The notes: generated from the sequence alone by a model not told the origin. A stretch of 64,000 nt of DNA from an uncultured Pelagibacteraceae bacterium (GCA_902560245.1 CACELK010000006.1:1-64000); one strand, 5' to 3'; positions 48,642 to 59,360 are shown, counted from the stretch's first letter. A program made the numbers and translations.

Positions 48642-49821
48642 TCCTTATCTAGAAAAATTATATAATTCTAATAAGGCTCTTATAATTTATAAAGTAAATG
48701 ATGGTTACAACCTATACACAGATTTTTCAAAAAAAATAGTATTATCACAAAAAAATATAAATAATTTTTTTAAGTTTTTTGAAAATAAAAAATATAAAAA
48801 AGAGACAGATCTTTTAATAGGATTTTTTGGTTATGAAATACTCTGTAATTTATTAAATGTAAAAATTAAAAATCAAAAGAAACTAAATTTTTATAAGGGA
48901 GTCTTTTATAAGCCAGAAACGGTAATCAAAATTAGGAAAGATATTAAGATTATTACTACTTTAAAAAAAAATTATTTTAATAAGCATTTTGACAAAACCC
49001 AAATTTTAAGCCCATTTAAAACAAATATTACTTATACTAAATACAAAAAAATATTTGATTTATTTTCAAAAAAAATAAAACAGGGTGAAACGTATCAAAT
49101 AAAAATTTGTACGAAATATAAAAATCGATCAAATATAAATCCAGTAAATTTTTTTTGGAAACTAATGAAATCTAATTCTTCGCCCGAGTCTTTTATGATT
49201 AGAGATAAAAATTTTTCTATAGTAAGTTGTTCTCCAGAAACTTTAATTGATAAAAATAAAAATAAAATTGTAACTAAACCTATTGCTGGAACTCTTAGAA
49301 AAAACAAAACATTAAATAAGAGTAAGGCTTTAAAATTTTTTAAAAACAATGAAAAAGAAACTAAAGAACATAATATGATAGTTGATATGGAAAGAAATGA
49401 TTTATCCAGAATATGTCAGGCAGGAAGTGTAAAAATTCTTAAAGAAAAATACGTAGAGGAATATAAACACTTATTCCACTACGTAACTGTTATTGGCGGT
49501 ATATTAAAAAAAAAAATTAAAATTAAAGATATAATTAAGTCAATGATGCCAGGAGGTTCAGTTATTGGTTGTCCGAAAATTAGGACTTTAGAGCTTTTAA
49601 ATAATCAAGAAAAAGAGGATAGAAATATTTTTACAGGAAGTTTTGGTTTCATAAAGTTTAATCAGGATATGAAGTTTAATATTATTATTAGATCAATTTT
49701 AAATTTTAAAAATTCCTCTGAAATTTCTGCTGCATCAGGTGTCGTTTTAGATAGCTCAGCAAAAAGAGAGTTTAATGAAAATTATATAAAAGCTAAATCA
49801 TTATTGGAGTTATTCAAATGA
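48607..49821 (+). CDS. pabB: Chorismate-utilising synthase component I, probably aminodeoxychorismate synthase (PabB-like)
   Basis: 404 aa; KPIAGTLRKN, ERNDLSRICQAGSV, MMPGGSVIGCPKIRTLELL; followed by amidotransferase and class-IV aminotransferase. Confidence 0.72.
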   Translation: MKDNNSNLQKLNPYLEKLYNSNKALIIYKVNDGYNLYTDFSKKIVLSQKNINNFFKFFENKKYKKETDLLIGFFGYEILCNLLNVKIKNQKKLNFYKGVFYKPETVIKIRKDIKIITTLKKNYFNKHFDKTQILSPFKTNITYTKYKKIFDLFSKKIKQGETYQIKICTKYKNRSNINPVNFFWKLMKSNSSPESFMIRDKNFSIVSCSPETLIDKNKNKIVTKPIAGTLRKNKTLNKSKALKFFKNNEKETKEHNMIVDMERNDLSRICQAGSVKILKEKYVEEYKHLFHYVTVIGGILKKKIKIKDIIKSMMPGGSVIGCPKIRTLELLNNQEKEDRNIFTGSFGFIKFNQDMKFNIIIRSILNFKNSSEISAASGVVLDSSAKREFNENYIKAKSLLELFK

Positions 49822-50375
49822 TATACATAATCGACCATCAAGATTCATTTACATGGAATGTGGTTCACCAATTTAATACTTTCGACGATGTTTATTGTTC
49901 AAACTATTTTGAATTAAATGAAAAAAAATTAAAAGATGCAAATGTAATTGTTTTCTCACCAGGCCCAGGATCACCTAAAGATTATCCCTTAACATCAAAT
50001 ATTTATAAAAGATTTAAAGGAAAAAAGAAAATAATTGGTATTTGTTTAGGCTATCAGCAAATACTTTATAATGAAAATGGAAAAATAATTCAGCAAAGAA
50101 AAATATTCCATGGCTACCAATCAAAAGTAAAAGTAACAAAGGATAGTATGATTTTTAAAAAAAATGAATATTTTAAAGTTGGAAGATATCATTCACTAAA
50201 ATTGCACGAACCTTTTAAATCAAAAAATATAAAAATAACTATGAGATGTGCTAAATCAAATGTTGCAATGGCAATAGAAGATATTAAAAATAATGTTTAT
50301 GGATTTCAGTTTCATCCTGAATCTTTTTTAACACAAAATGGCAAAATTATTATTAAAAAAATCTTATCAGCATAA
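49818..50375 (+). CDS. pabA: Glutamine amidotransferase component II (PabA/TrpG)
   Basis: 185 aa; VFSPGPGSPKDYP, IGICLGYQQI, GFQFHPES. Confidence 0.85.
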   Translation: MIYIIDHQDSFTWNVVHQFNTFDDVYCSNYFELNEKKLKDANVIVFSPGPGSPKDYPLTSNIYKRFKGKKKIIGICLGYQQILYNENGKIIQQRKIFHGYQSKVKVTKDSMIFKKNEYFKVGRYHSLKLHEPFKSKNIKITMRCAKSNVAMAIEDIKNNVYGFQFHPESFLTQNGKIIIKKILSA

Positions 50376-51111
50376 AGATCTTAAAGAAATAAAATTTAAT
50401 GATCTTTGGAATTCATATGGAGTATTTACCACCATGAGAGTAATTGGCAAACCTGCTAAAATTTTATTTTTAAAAGATCATTTAAATAATCTTTTTAAAT
50501 CGATTAGAGATTATAAATTAAGAAAAAAAAATATTGAAAAAAATATAAAAAAAATAATTAAAATTAACATTAAAAAAGATAAAAAATATGATCATCTGTT
50601 TAGAGTTGCTGTAAATCATAAAATGATATCTGTCTCTCTAAGAAAAAGATTAAAAACTAAATCAAATTTTACATTAAAACTTATAAATTATAAAAGAATT
50701 GATCCTGAGTATAAAAATTTGAAATATAAAAAGATTTTGGAATATCTAAAAAATATGAACACAGTAAAATCAGATATAGCTTTACATAATGAGAAAAAAA
50801 TTCTTGAGACTGGAACATCTAATCTTTTATTTGTTAAGAAAAATAAAATATACTCTCCAACTAATGATTTTTATAAAGGAACTACACTCAGATTTTTTTC
50901 AAGAAAACTAAAAAAAATAATCAAAAAATCTATACTTATCGATTCTTTAAATGATTATGATGAGATTATTGTCATTGGATCTGGAAAAGGTGTAGTTTCT
51001 GTAAGTCATATAAAAGAACCATATTGGAAAAGAAAAAGTTTAAAAAATTATAGAATTTTATCTAATATTTACCAAAAAGCTGTTACGAACTGTCCGCGAT
51101 ATAACGGTTGA
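50338..51111 (+). CDS. pabC: Aminotransferase class IV, likely 4-amino-4-deoxychorismate lyase
   Basis: 257 aa; GVFTTMRV, EKKILETGTSNLLFVKKNKIYSP. Confidence 0.72.
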   Translation: MAKLLLKKSYQHKDLKEIKFNDLWNSYGVFTTMRVIGKPAKILFLKDHLNNLFKSIRDYKLRKKNIEKNIKKIIKINIKKDKKYDHLFRVAVNHKMISVSLRKRLKTKSNFTLKLINYKRIDPEYKNLKYKKILEYLKNMNTVKSDIALHNEKKILETGTSNLLFVKKNKIYSPTNDFYKGTTLRFFSRKLKKIIKKSILIDSLNDYDEIIVIGSGKGVVSVSHIKEPYWKRKSLKNYRILSNIYQKAVTNCPRYNG

Positions 51112-51158
51112 TCTATTATTCTATCTGTACTAAAAACTTTTAAAGGGAAGAAAAAATC

Positions 51159-51962
51159 ATGTTTTTAATTAACAATCCATTTGCAATTTTATCAGAGACA
51201 GTTTCACCGATATTTATGCAATCGTTTGTAATATTAATGATAGCGCTAGTAGTTATTGGAACATTGGTAGATATAATACACAAGAAAAATGTGAAATATT
51301 TTTTTGAAAATGCAAAAAAAGCAAAACTCTCTGCAACAAAAAAATTAACTACCAGTGAAAGAATTGGTGTTATTTCAAAAACAATAATAAGTGACATAGC
51401 CACAACATCAGAGTTAGGTGCTGGCAAAAGAAGAGTCGCTCATGTGCTCGGCATGTACGGTACAATATTGTTTTGGGTTGGATCAGTCATAATGATTTTT
51501 TGTTACTCAAATCAATCATCTAATACACCCTCCTTTTGGCCAATAATTTGGCACGTGGGAGCAATAATGACAGTCGTTGGCGGTGGATGGTTTTGGTTTT
51601 TTTTAAGAGTAGATGTTTATTCTGAAGCACAGCCTTGGTATAGAATTATCAAAGCAGACTTATTTGTTTTGGCTCTTATAGCATCATCTTTATTTGGTTT
51701 AATTTGGTCTTATCTACAATCTATGAACTTAGGTGATAGATGGGATGATAAAGTATTTTTAGTTTTGTATATAGTAGCAAATTTAGTTTTGTTTGGTGGA
51801 GTATACTGGTCAAAATTTGCCCATATGTTCTATAAACCTGGTGCTGCAATACAAAAAAATCTTGCGGAAGCAGATGGTTCTAGAGACAATTTGCCACCTG
51901 AAGCAGATGCCCCAAAACAATTTGGATTAGGTATAACACGGGAGAATCCTAAACATTATTAA
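51159..51962 (+). CDS. aprM: APS reductase-associated membrane protein (AprM-like)
   Basis: 267 aa, multi-TM, immediately upstream of aprB-aprA. Confidence 0.75.
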   Translation: MFLINNPFAILSETVSPIFMQSFVILMIALVVIGTLVDIIHKKNVKYFFENAKKAKLSATKKLTTSERIGVISKTIISDIATTSELGAGKRRVAHVLGMYGTILFWVGSVIMIFCYSNQSSNTPSFWPIIWHVGAIMTVVGGGWFWFFLRVDVYSEAQPWYRIIKADLFVLALIASSLFGLIWSYLQSMNLGDRWDDKVFLVLYIVANLVLFGGVYWSKFAHMFYKPGAAIQKNLAEADGSRDNLPPEADAPKQFGLGITRENPKHY

Positions 51963-51989
51963 ATGAACAAAAAAGGAAAAAAATAAATT

Positions 51990-52460
51990 ATGTCAACTTT
52001 TGTATATATGACCAGATGTGATGGTTGCGGACATTGTGTAGATATTTGTCCTTCAGATATTATGCATATAGATGAAACTATAAGACGTGCAAAAAATATT
52101 GAACCAAATTTTTGTTGGGAATGTTATTCGTGTGTTAAGGCATGTCCAAATCATGCTATCGATGTAAGAGGTTATGCAGATTTTGCTCCAATGGGACATA
52201 GCGTAAGAGTAAGACGTGAGGAAGAAAAAGGAACAATTTCATGGAAAATAAAATTTAGAAATGGAACTGTGAAAGATTTTGTTTCACCAATAACTACCAA
52301 ACCATGGGGAAAATTTATCCCTAAGCTTGCGGATGCTGACAGACCAAATCAAGGAGAAATTAATTCCCAAATACTTTACTCAGAGCCAGAGGGACTTAAT
52401 ACAAATAAAGAACTTCCAAAAGTTGAAAAAAGTTCTTTTAAAAAAGGTGTTTATTATTAA
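51990..52460 (+). CDS. aprB: Adenylylsulfate reductase beta subunit
   Basis: 156 aa; CDGCGHCVDICPSDIM and CWECYSCVKACPNHAIDVRGYADFAPMG. Confidence 0.93.
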   Translation: MSTFVYMTRCDGCGHCVDICPSDIMHIDETIRRAKNIEPNFCWECYSCVKACPNHAIDVRGYADFAPMGHSVRVRREEEKGTISWKIKFRNGTVKDFVSPITTKPWGKFIPKLADADRPNQGEINSQILYSEPEGLNTNKELPKVEKSSFKKGVYY

Positions 52461-54319
52461 TGGCTAAAAAAACAATCATTGAAGAATGCGATATTCTCGT
52501 AGTTGGTGGAGGTATGGCTGGGACTGGTGCAACATTTGAAGCAAGACACTGGGGAAGAGATTTAAAAATCGTTTGCGTAGAAAAAGCCAATATAGATAGA
52601 AGTGGAGCTGTAGCCCAAGGTTTATACGCAATCAATTGTTACATGGGAATGCAGTGGGGCGAAAACCAACCTGAGGATCATGTGAGATATGCAAGAAATG
52701 ATTTAATGGGACTTGTAAGAGAAGATTTAGGTTACGATATGGCAAGACATGTAGACTCGACTGTTCATATGTTTGATGAATGGGGTTTGCCAATGATGAA
52801 AAATAAACAGACTGGCAGATACCAAAGGGAAGGTAAATGGCAAATCATGATACATGGAGAAAGCTACAAACCTATCGTTGCAGAGGCTGCAAAAAAATCT
52901 GCTGATAAAATTTATAACAGAATAATGATTACCCATTTATTAATGGATGAAACAAAAGAAAATAGAGTAGGTGGGGCTGTTGGATTTAATATGAGGACAG
53001 GAGATTATCATGTATTTAAGTCTAAAACTGTAATAGTTGCTGCAGGTGGAGCTTCACATATATTTAAACCAAGAGCTGTTGGAGAGGGAATGGGAAGAAC
53101 TTGGTATGCACCTTGGAGCAATGGATCAGCTTACGCTTTACCAATAGCTGCTGGAGCTAAAATGACACAAATGGAAAATAGAATAGTTCTTTGTAGATTT
53201 AAAGATGGTTATGGACCGGTTGGTGCATATTTTTTACATTTAAAAACTTATACTCAAAATGCCAAAGGCGAAAATTACGAGAAGAAGTGGTATAATCAAA
53301 CAAAAGAACTTGTTGGTGAATATATTGATCATCACCCAACGCCTACATGTTTAAGAAATCATGCGTTTATACAAGAGACTATGGCTGGCGGAGGACCAAT
53401 TCACATGGTAACAAAAGAAGCCTTTCAAGATCCTCATTTAGAAACAGTTGGTTGGGAAAACTTTCTTGGAATGACTGTTGGACAAGCGGTAGTTTGGGCA
53501 TCTCAAAATATAGATCCTAAATACACTAACCCAGAACTAACAACATCTGAACCTTATGTTATGGGATCACATGCTACCTGTTCTGGTGCTTGGGTAAGTG
53601 GACCTGAAGATATTTCACCTCCTGAATATTTCTGGGGTTATAATAGAATGACAACCGTTCAAGGATTATTCGGAGCTGGAGATACTGTAGGTGGAAGCGC
53701 TCATAAATTTTCATCTGGCTCATTTACCGAAGGTCGTTTAGCTGCTAAAGCTGCAGTAAAATACATAGAAGAGCAAAAGGCTAAAGACATAAAAGTAAGT
53801 GACAAACAATGTAATGAATTTAAAAATATAATATTTAAGCCATTAGAGAATTATACTGTTGGAAGAAATGAAATTACAGGAGGCACAGTTTCACCAAGTT
53901 ATATATCTCCAATCCAAGGCCTACAACGGCTACAAAAAATAATGGATGAGTATGTTGGAGGTATTTCATACAATTATATGACCAACGAAAATACTTTGAA
54001 AAAAGGTCTAGAATTATTAAAATGGCTAGAAGAAGACTTGGAACATGTTGGTGCTGAAGACTATCATCAACTAATGAGAGCTTGGGAGCTAAAACACAGA
54101 ACTATTACATCGCAATGTGTAACAGAACACACTTTATTTAGAGAAGAAACACGTTGGCCTGGGTATTATTATAGGGGGGACTTTATGAAACTTGATGATG
54201 AAAACTGGCATTGCTTAACTTTATCAAGAAGAGACCCTAAAACAGGCAAATTTACAATGGAGAAGGCACCCGTCTACCATATTATTGATGACGAAAAAGA
54301 GAAAAAAGAAGCTTCCTAA
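52460..54319 (+). CDS. aprA: Adenylylsulfate reductase alpha subunit
   Basis: 619 aa; ILVVGGGMAGTGATFEARHWG, GAVAQGLYAINCYMG, FGAGDTVGGSAHKFSSGSFTEGR. Confidence 0.95.
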   Translation: MAKKTIIEECDILVVGGGMAGTGATFEARHWGRDLKIVCVEKANIDRSGAVAQGLYAINCYMGMQWGENQPEDHVRYARNDLMGLVREDLGYDMARHVDSTVHMFDEWGLPMMKNKQTGRYQREGKWQIMIHGESYKPIVAEAAKKSADKIYNRIMITHLLMDETKENRVGGAVGFNMRTGDYHVFKSKTVIVAAGGASHIFKPRAVGEGMGRTWYAPWSNGSAYALPIAAGAKMTQMENRIVLCRFKDGYGPVGAYFLHLKTYTQNAKGENYEKKWYNQTKELVGEYIDHHPTPTCLRNHAFIQETMAGGGPIHMVTKEAFQDPHLETVGWENFLGMTVGQAVVWASQNIDPKYTNPELTTSEPYVMGSHATCSGAWVSGPEDISPPEYFWGYNRMTTVQGLFGAGDTVGGSAHKFSSGSFTEGRLAAKAAVKYIEEQKAKDIKVSDKQCNEFKNIIFKPLENYTVGRNEITGGTVSPSYISPIQGLQRLQKIMDEYVGGISYNYMTNENTLKKGLELLKWLEEDLEHVGAEDYHQLMRAWELKHRTITSQCVTEHTLFREETRWPGYYYRGDFMKLDDENWHCLTLSRRDPKTGKFTMEKAPVYHIIDDEKEKKEAS

Positions 54320-54327
54320 TTTTTTTA

Positions 54328-54678
54328 ATGAGTCTTCTTGATAAGCCAGACGAAGAAATTTTCAAAATTGCCGATCCTATTTGGCAAAATCTAATAAAAT
54401 CCTCAAATATGAAAGATTACGGCGGTTTTACTAAAGATTTTTCATCGCAGATGCTATACGGGGCTAATGAGGTTGAATTAGGAAAACAATGGGCTAGCAA
54501 TGAACTTATTTCCTCTTTATCAAATGAATACAAACCATTTGGGTGTTTAAGAAGAGGTCTTTATGTAACCGTTCTTTACAAACAAACTAGTACAAAGTTA
54601 CCTGGAGACTTTTTAGGTCGCTTAGTACTTGGGGAAGAGGATGGTATGACGAAAGTATTCGGGGCAACTATTTTTTAA
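54328..54678 (+). CDS. Hypothetical protein, apr-linked
   Basis: 116 aa, 8 nt downstream of aprA. Confidence 0.65.
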   Translation: MSLLDKPDEEIFKIADPIWQNLIKSSNMKDYGGFTKDFSSQMLYGANEVELGKQWASNELISSLSNEYKPFGCLRRGLYVTVLYKQTSTKLPGDFLGRLVLGEEDGMTKVFGATIF

Positions 54679-54730
54679 AAAATTTCCAAATTTTCTTGCA
54701 AAAGTAAAAGAACAGGTGTATTTGCCTTTT

Positions 54731-54880
54731 ATGCTTAATAATTTTAATAAAAATATAAAAAAAATTATTAAGTTTATCCCAGAAAATATTTTAAATATTA
54801 CTTCAAAAAGCGCGGTCTATTTTGGTCTGGCGGTATATTGGTGTGTGATAATTGCTGGTACACTATTCAATATTACATAA
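54731..54880 (+). CDS. Candidate small membrane protein, apr-linked
   Basis: 49 aa, not in track: MLNNFNKNIKKIIKFIPENILNITSKSAVYFGLAVYWCVIIAGTLFNIT. Confidence 0.5.
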   Translation: MLNNFNKNIKKIIKFIPENILNITSKSAVYFGLAVYWCVIIAGTLFNIT

Positions 54881-54925
54881 TTTTTTCACCAATTAGTTGA
54901 CTTTAATATTCCAGAGGAATAGTTA

Positions 54926-56014
54926 ATGAATATGGAATTCTTTCTTCCAATTGCAGAAGTCTATGTAAGTTTACCTTTAATATTTACACTTAGTCTAGTT
55001 GTGGGAATCTTGTCGGGTCTTTTTGGAGTTGGTGGCGGCTTCTTAATGACTCCTTTTTTAATTTTTTTAGGAGTTCCTCCTACATATGCAGTACCAAATG
55101 AAGCAAACAATATATTAGGAACATCAATTTCAGGTTCAACTACTCATTACTTGAAAGGAACACTAGATTATAAAATGGGTTTGATGATTGTAGCAGGTGG
55201 AACAGTCGGCACACTTTTAGGAATTTTAACTTTCACTTATTTTCAGGATATTGGAAAGATAAATATAGTTATCTCTTTATCTTATATGTATATACTTGCG
55301 ATTATTGGCACAATGATGCTGGTTCAAGGAGTAAGCGAAATAGATAGAGCAAGGAAAAAAATAGTTTTAAAACAAAAATTGCATTCTCATTATTGGATTC
55401 ACGGATTACCATTTAGAATGAGATTTAAGAAATCAAGATTGTACGAAAGTATATTTACTCCTATAATTATTGGACTAATTGTTGGTTTTATTGCAGCTAT
55501 AATGGGTGTAGGTGGAGCTTTTATTTTAGTACCGGCGATGATTTATATTATTGGAATGCCAACTAAATTAATTCCTGGTACATCTTTATTTGTAACTATT
55601 TTTGTAAGTGCAATAGTGACTATACTCCATGCTTTTAATTACGGTTCGATCGATTTAATTTTAGTAACTGTTTTAATATGTGGATCAATACTAGGTGTTC
55701 AAGTTGGTCAGAAAATTGGAGAAAAAGTTGATAGCTCACAATTCAAAACTATCTTAGCACTTCTTTTGTTGTTGGTTGGAATAGCAATAGCTTACGATAG
55801 TTTTTTTGCTGAAGAAATAATTAGATCAACAATAGATAATGGATCAAAAAATTTAGGCCCAGTATCTCAGTTTGTTAAAAAACTTTCTGATGAAGTTCCT
55901 GTGTTATATGGTTTAGCCTCTCTAGTGCTTGCTTTAGTTTTAGGGGTTGGTGCAGCTATTATAAGAAGACAATTTTCAATACTAAGAAAAAAATTTACGG
56001 AAAAGTCTAAATAA
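54926..56014 (+). CDS. TauE/SafE (TSUP) family sulfite/organosulfonate exporter
   Basis: 362 aa; GILSGLFGVGGGFLMTPFLIFLGVPPTYAVPNEANNI and second GFIAAIMGVGGAFILVPAMIY. Confidence 0.9.
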   Translation: MNMEFFLPIAEVYVSLPLIFTLSLVVGILSGLFGVGGGFLMTPFLIFLGVPPTYAVPNEANNILGTSISGSTTHYLKGTLDYKMGLMIVAGGTVGTLLGILTFTYFQDIGKINIVISLSYMYILAIIGTMMLVQGVSEIDRARKKIVLKQKLHSHYWIHGLPFRMRFKKSRLYESIFTPIIIGLIVGFIAAIMGVGGAFILVPAMIYIIGMPTKLIPGTSLFVTIFVSAIVTILHAFNYGSIDLILVTVLICGSILGVQVGQKIGEKVDSSQFKTILALLLLLVGIAIAYDSFFAEEIIRSTIDNGSKNLGPVSQFVKKLSDEVPVLYGLASLVLALVLGVGAAIIRRQFSILRKKFTEKSK

Positions 56015-56019
56015 AAATT

Positions 56020-57243
56020 TTAAGCACTTCTAAATAACTTAGTCATTACAAATTCTTTGTGACCTAGAACCTCTGCACATGTTAGGCGTCCACTAGCTGC
56101 TCTAATTGTTGTTTTAATTAGTTCGTCTCCAGCTTGATCCATATTCATTTCTCTTTTAAGTATTTTTGAAACGTCTAAATCAATATGTTCTTTCATATTT
56201 ACAGCTGTACTTGGATTACCTGTTAGTTTTACTACAGGCTCTATTGCATTACCTATAATATTTCCTTGTCCTGTTGGGAACAAATGAATATTGAATCCAG
56301 CTGCTGCTTGTAAAGTTAAACATTCTCCTGCAGCAGATGAAGTGTCCATAAAATATAAACCAGGTCCTTTTTTTGGTTCTTCAGCAGGTGTTAATACATC
56401 AATAAATTTTCTTGATCCAATTTTTTGAAAGTTTCCGAAGGCTTTTTCTTCAATAGTTGTTAAACCTCCTGCAATATTTCCAGCGGTTGGCTGACTTTCT
56501 GATAAATCATTAGTAGCTTCCTCTAAAATGAAATCATTATAATCACTCCATGTTTTCATGAATTTATCTGAAGCCTCAGATGTTGCACCTCTAGTAGCAC
56601 AAACTTTTTCAGCTCCAGTAAGTTCAGATGTTTCACCAAAACATAAATGAACCCCTAGTGGTTCTAATTTATCCATTAAATTTCCTACAGCAGGATTTGC
56701 TGCCATTCCAGACGTGGTATCTGACTCTCCACATTTTACCGATATCCATAAATCACTTAAAGGACACTCTTCTCTTTGTTTTTCCGACGCCCATTGAGAA
56801 AATTCTTGTGCTTTTTGAGAAGCTTTCATTATTGTTTTAATATCGCCAGAACCTTCAATACTAAAACCCTCAACAGGCTTACCTGTTTTGGCTATAGCAT
56901 CAACAATTCTTTTAGTCCATTTGGGTTCAATACCAATCACAATACAAGCTGCTACATTTGGATTTTTACCAGTGCCAATCATTGTATCGAAGAATAATTC
57001 CAAGTCAGCACCAAACTGTAGTCTTCCATAAGCATGAGGAATTGCAAAAGTACCTTTTATGTTATTTGCAACAGCTTCAGCACACGCATTTGAGATATCA
57101 TCAACTGGCAGAATAACTACATGATTTCTAGTTCCAACTCTTCCGTTTTCTCTTTTATACCCTAAAAAACTTTTTGGAATTTCCATTTTATTTTTTTTTA
57201 AACCATTTTTTTGTTTTAACATTATGAACATGAACATGTTCAC
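56020..57243 (-). CDS. suyB: UxaA/SuyB-family lyase large subunit (probable (2R)-sulfolactate sulfo-lyase beta)
   Basis: 407 aa; [65 protein letters not shown]; start likely MEIPKSF (~57186). Confidence 0.75.
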   Translation of the reverse strand: MNMFMFIMLKQKNGLKKNKMEIPKSFLGYKRENGRVGTRNHVVILPVDDISNACAEAVANNIKGTFAIPHAYGRLQFGADLELFFDTMIGTGKNPNVAACIVIGIEPKWTKRIVDAIAKTGKPVEGFSIEGSGDIKTIMKASQKAQEFSQWASEKQREECPLSDLWISVKCGESDTTSGMAANPAVGNLMDKLEPLGVHLCFGETSELTGAEKVCATRGATSEASDKFMKTWSDYNDFILEEATNDLSESQPTAGNIAGGLTTIEEKAFGNFQKIGSRKFIDVLTPAEEPKKGPGLYFMDTSSAAGECLTLQAAAGFNIHLFPTGQGNIIGNAIEPVVKLTGNPSTAVNMKEHIDLDVSKILKREMNMDQAGDELIKTTIRAASGRLTCAEVLGHKEFVMTKLFRSA

Positions 57244-57487
57244 CTTTATTTATCGGTTTCACAACCTTACCGATATCGTGACCATACTTTAATATTGTAT
57301 CGCCCTCTTTAAAGTCTATCATTGCAATTTTATGTCCTAGAGGTATCTCGCTTTTGGATTTTATTGTCACAGATCCATCATTTTCCATTATCCAGCAATT
57401 ACAGTCTTGATTTGGTGTGATTTTATCAATAACCACAACCCCTACATTATCTTTTTCGTCATGTATTATTATTTCTGTCTTTGCCAT
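57188..57487 (-). CDS. suyA: SAF-domain small subunit (probable sulfolactate sulfo-lyase alpha)
   Basis: 99 aa; [47 protein letters not shown]. Confidence 0.75.
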   Translation of the reverse strand: MAKTEIIIHDEKDNVGVVVIDKITPNQDCNCWIMENDGSVTIKSKSEIPLGHKIAMIDFKEGDTILKYGHDIGKVVKPINKGEHVHVHNVKTKKWFKKK

Positions 57488-57503
57488 AAGGTAATTTCTT
57501 TGT

Positions 57504-57515
57504 TTGAAATTTCAA
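57504..57515. promoter_or_regulatory. 12-bp palindrome in suyA/xsc divergent intergenic region
   Basis: TTGAAATTTCAA perfect palindrome; could be chance. Confidence 0.3.
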
Positions 57516-57574
57516 TGATCTTATATATTAATCATAATCATTTAGAAATAAAAAATATTATTAAGGATTAAAAA

Positions 57575-59356
57575 ATGACCAAAATGACCACTGAAGAAGC
57601 TTTTATAAAAGTTCTTCAAATGCATGGAATTGAACATGCTTTTGGAATTATAGGCTCTGCATTCATGCCAATCTCCGATTTATTTCCTAAGGCTGGAATT
57701 ACCTTTTGGGATGTAGCTCACGAGACCAATGGTGGTTTAATAGCTGATGGTTATACTAGAGCCACTGGAAAAATGTCAATGGTGATTGCTCAAAATGGTC
57801 CCGGAATTACAGGACTAGTCACGCCGATTAAAACTGCTTACTGGAATCATACTCCTTTACTTTTAGTAACTCCTCAAGCAGCAAATAAAACTATGGGGCA
57901 GGGAGGTTTTCAAGAAGTTGAGCAGATGAATTTATTTAAAGATATGGTGTGTTATCAAGAGGAAGTTAGAGATCCTTCAAGAATGGCTGAAGTATTAAAC
58001 AGAGTAATTGAAAAAGCTATAAGAGGTTCTGCACCAGCACAAATTAATGTTCCTAGAGATTACTGGACACAAGTCGTTGATATTGATTTACCTCCGATTG
58101 TTAGATTTGAAAGACAGGGAGGTGGTAAAGAAGCTATAGAAAAAGCTGCAAAGCTATTATCAGACTCAAAATTTCCAGTTATATTATCAGGCGCAGGTGT
58201 TGTTATAGGAGATGCTATAGAAGATTGTAAAAAACTTGCTGAAAAATTAGATGCACCTGTTTGCAGTGGCTATCAACATAATGATAGTTTTCCTGGAAGT
58301 CATCCTTTGGCTGTTGGACCTTTAGGATACAATGGTTCAAAGGCTGCAATGCAATTAATTTCAAAAGCTGATGTAGTTTTAGCATTAGGAACAAGACTTA
58401 ATCCTTTTTCAACTTTACCGGGGTACGGAATAGATTACTGGCCAAAAAATGCAAAAATTATACAAGTTGATATGAATCCAGACAGAATTGGTTTAACAAA
58501 AAAAGTTACAGTTGGTATTTGTGGAGATGCAAAGCTTGTATCTCAACAATTATTGGAAAAATTATTATCTAATGCTGGCGATAATGGAAGAGAAGACAGA
58601 AAAAATTTAATTCATCAAACTAAATCAGCATGGCTTCAAACTCTAACAAGTCTAGATCATGAAGATGATGATCCTGGTACTGTTTGGAACAAAGAAGCTA
58701 GAGAAAGAGACAAAGATAGAATGTCACCAAGACAAGCTTGGAGAGCAATACAAGATGGAATGCCAGCTGATGTAATAATTTCAAGTGATATAGGTAACAA
58801 CTGCGCTATAGGTAATGCTTACCCAACATTTGAAAAAGGTAGAAAATATTTAGCACCTGGTTTATTTGGACCATGCGGATATGGTTTTCCCTCAATCTTG
58901 GGAGCAAAAATTGGCTGTCCAAAAACTCCAGTAATTGGTTTTGCAGGAGATGGCGCGTTTGGAATCAGTATGAATGAAATGAGCTCATGTGCCAGAAAAG
59001 AATGGCCGGCGATAACAATGGTTATTTTTAGAAACTATCAATGGGGCGCTGAAAAAAGAAATTCGATACTTTGGTTTGATGATAATTTTGTAGGAACTGA
59101 ATTAGACCCAGAATTAAGTTATGCTAAAGTGGCAAATGCTTGTGGTTTAAAAGGTATCACTGCTAAAACTATGGAAGAAACTACTAAAGCTATTAAACAA
59201 TCATGCGAGGATCAAAAAAAGGGTATAACAACTTTTATAGAGATAATTTTAAACCAAGAACTTGGTGAGCCTTTTAGAAGAGACGCAATGAAAAAACCTG
59301 TTAAAGTTGCTGGTATTAAAAAAGAAGATATGAAACCTCAAAAATCACTGGTTTAA
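57575..59356 (+). CDS. xsc: Sulfoacetaldehyde acetyltransferase
   Basis: 593 aa ThDP enzyme; TTEEAFIKVLQMHGIEHAFGIIGSAFMPISDLFPKAGITFWD, PQAANKTMGQGGFQEVEQMNLF characteristic of Xsc. Confidence 0.93.
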   Translation: MTKMTTEEAFIKVLQMHGIEHAFGIIGSAFMPISDLFPKAGITFWDVAHETNGGLIADGYTRATGKMSMVIAQNGPGITGLVTPIKTAYWNHTPLLLVTPQAANKTMGQGGFQEVEQMNLFKDMVCYQEEVRDPSRMAEVLNRVIEKAIRGSAPAQINVPRDYWTQVVDIDLPPIVRFERQGGGKEAIEKAAKLLSDSKFPVILSGAGVVIGDAIEDCKKLAEKLDAPVCSGYQHNDSFPGSHPLAVGPLGYNGSKAAMQLISKADVVLALGTRLNPFSTLPGYGIDYWPKNAKIIQVDMNPDRIGLTKKVTVGICGDAKLVSQQLLEKLLSNAGDNGREDRKNLIHQTKSAWLQTLTSLDHEDDDPGTVWNKEARERDKDRMSPRQAWRAIQDGMPADVIISSDIGNNCAIGNAYPTFEKGRKYLAPGLFGPCGYGFPSILGAKIGCPKTPVIGFAGDGAFGISMNEMSSCARKEWPAITMVIFRNYQWGAEKRNSILWFDDNFVGTELDPELSYAKVANACGLKGITAKTMEETTKAIKQSCEDQKKGITTFIEIILNQELGEPFRRDAMKKPVKVAGIKKEDMKPQKSLV

Positions 59357-59360
59357 AATT

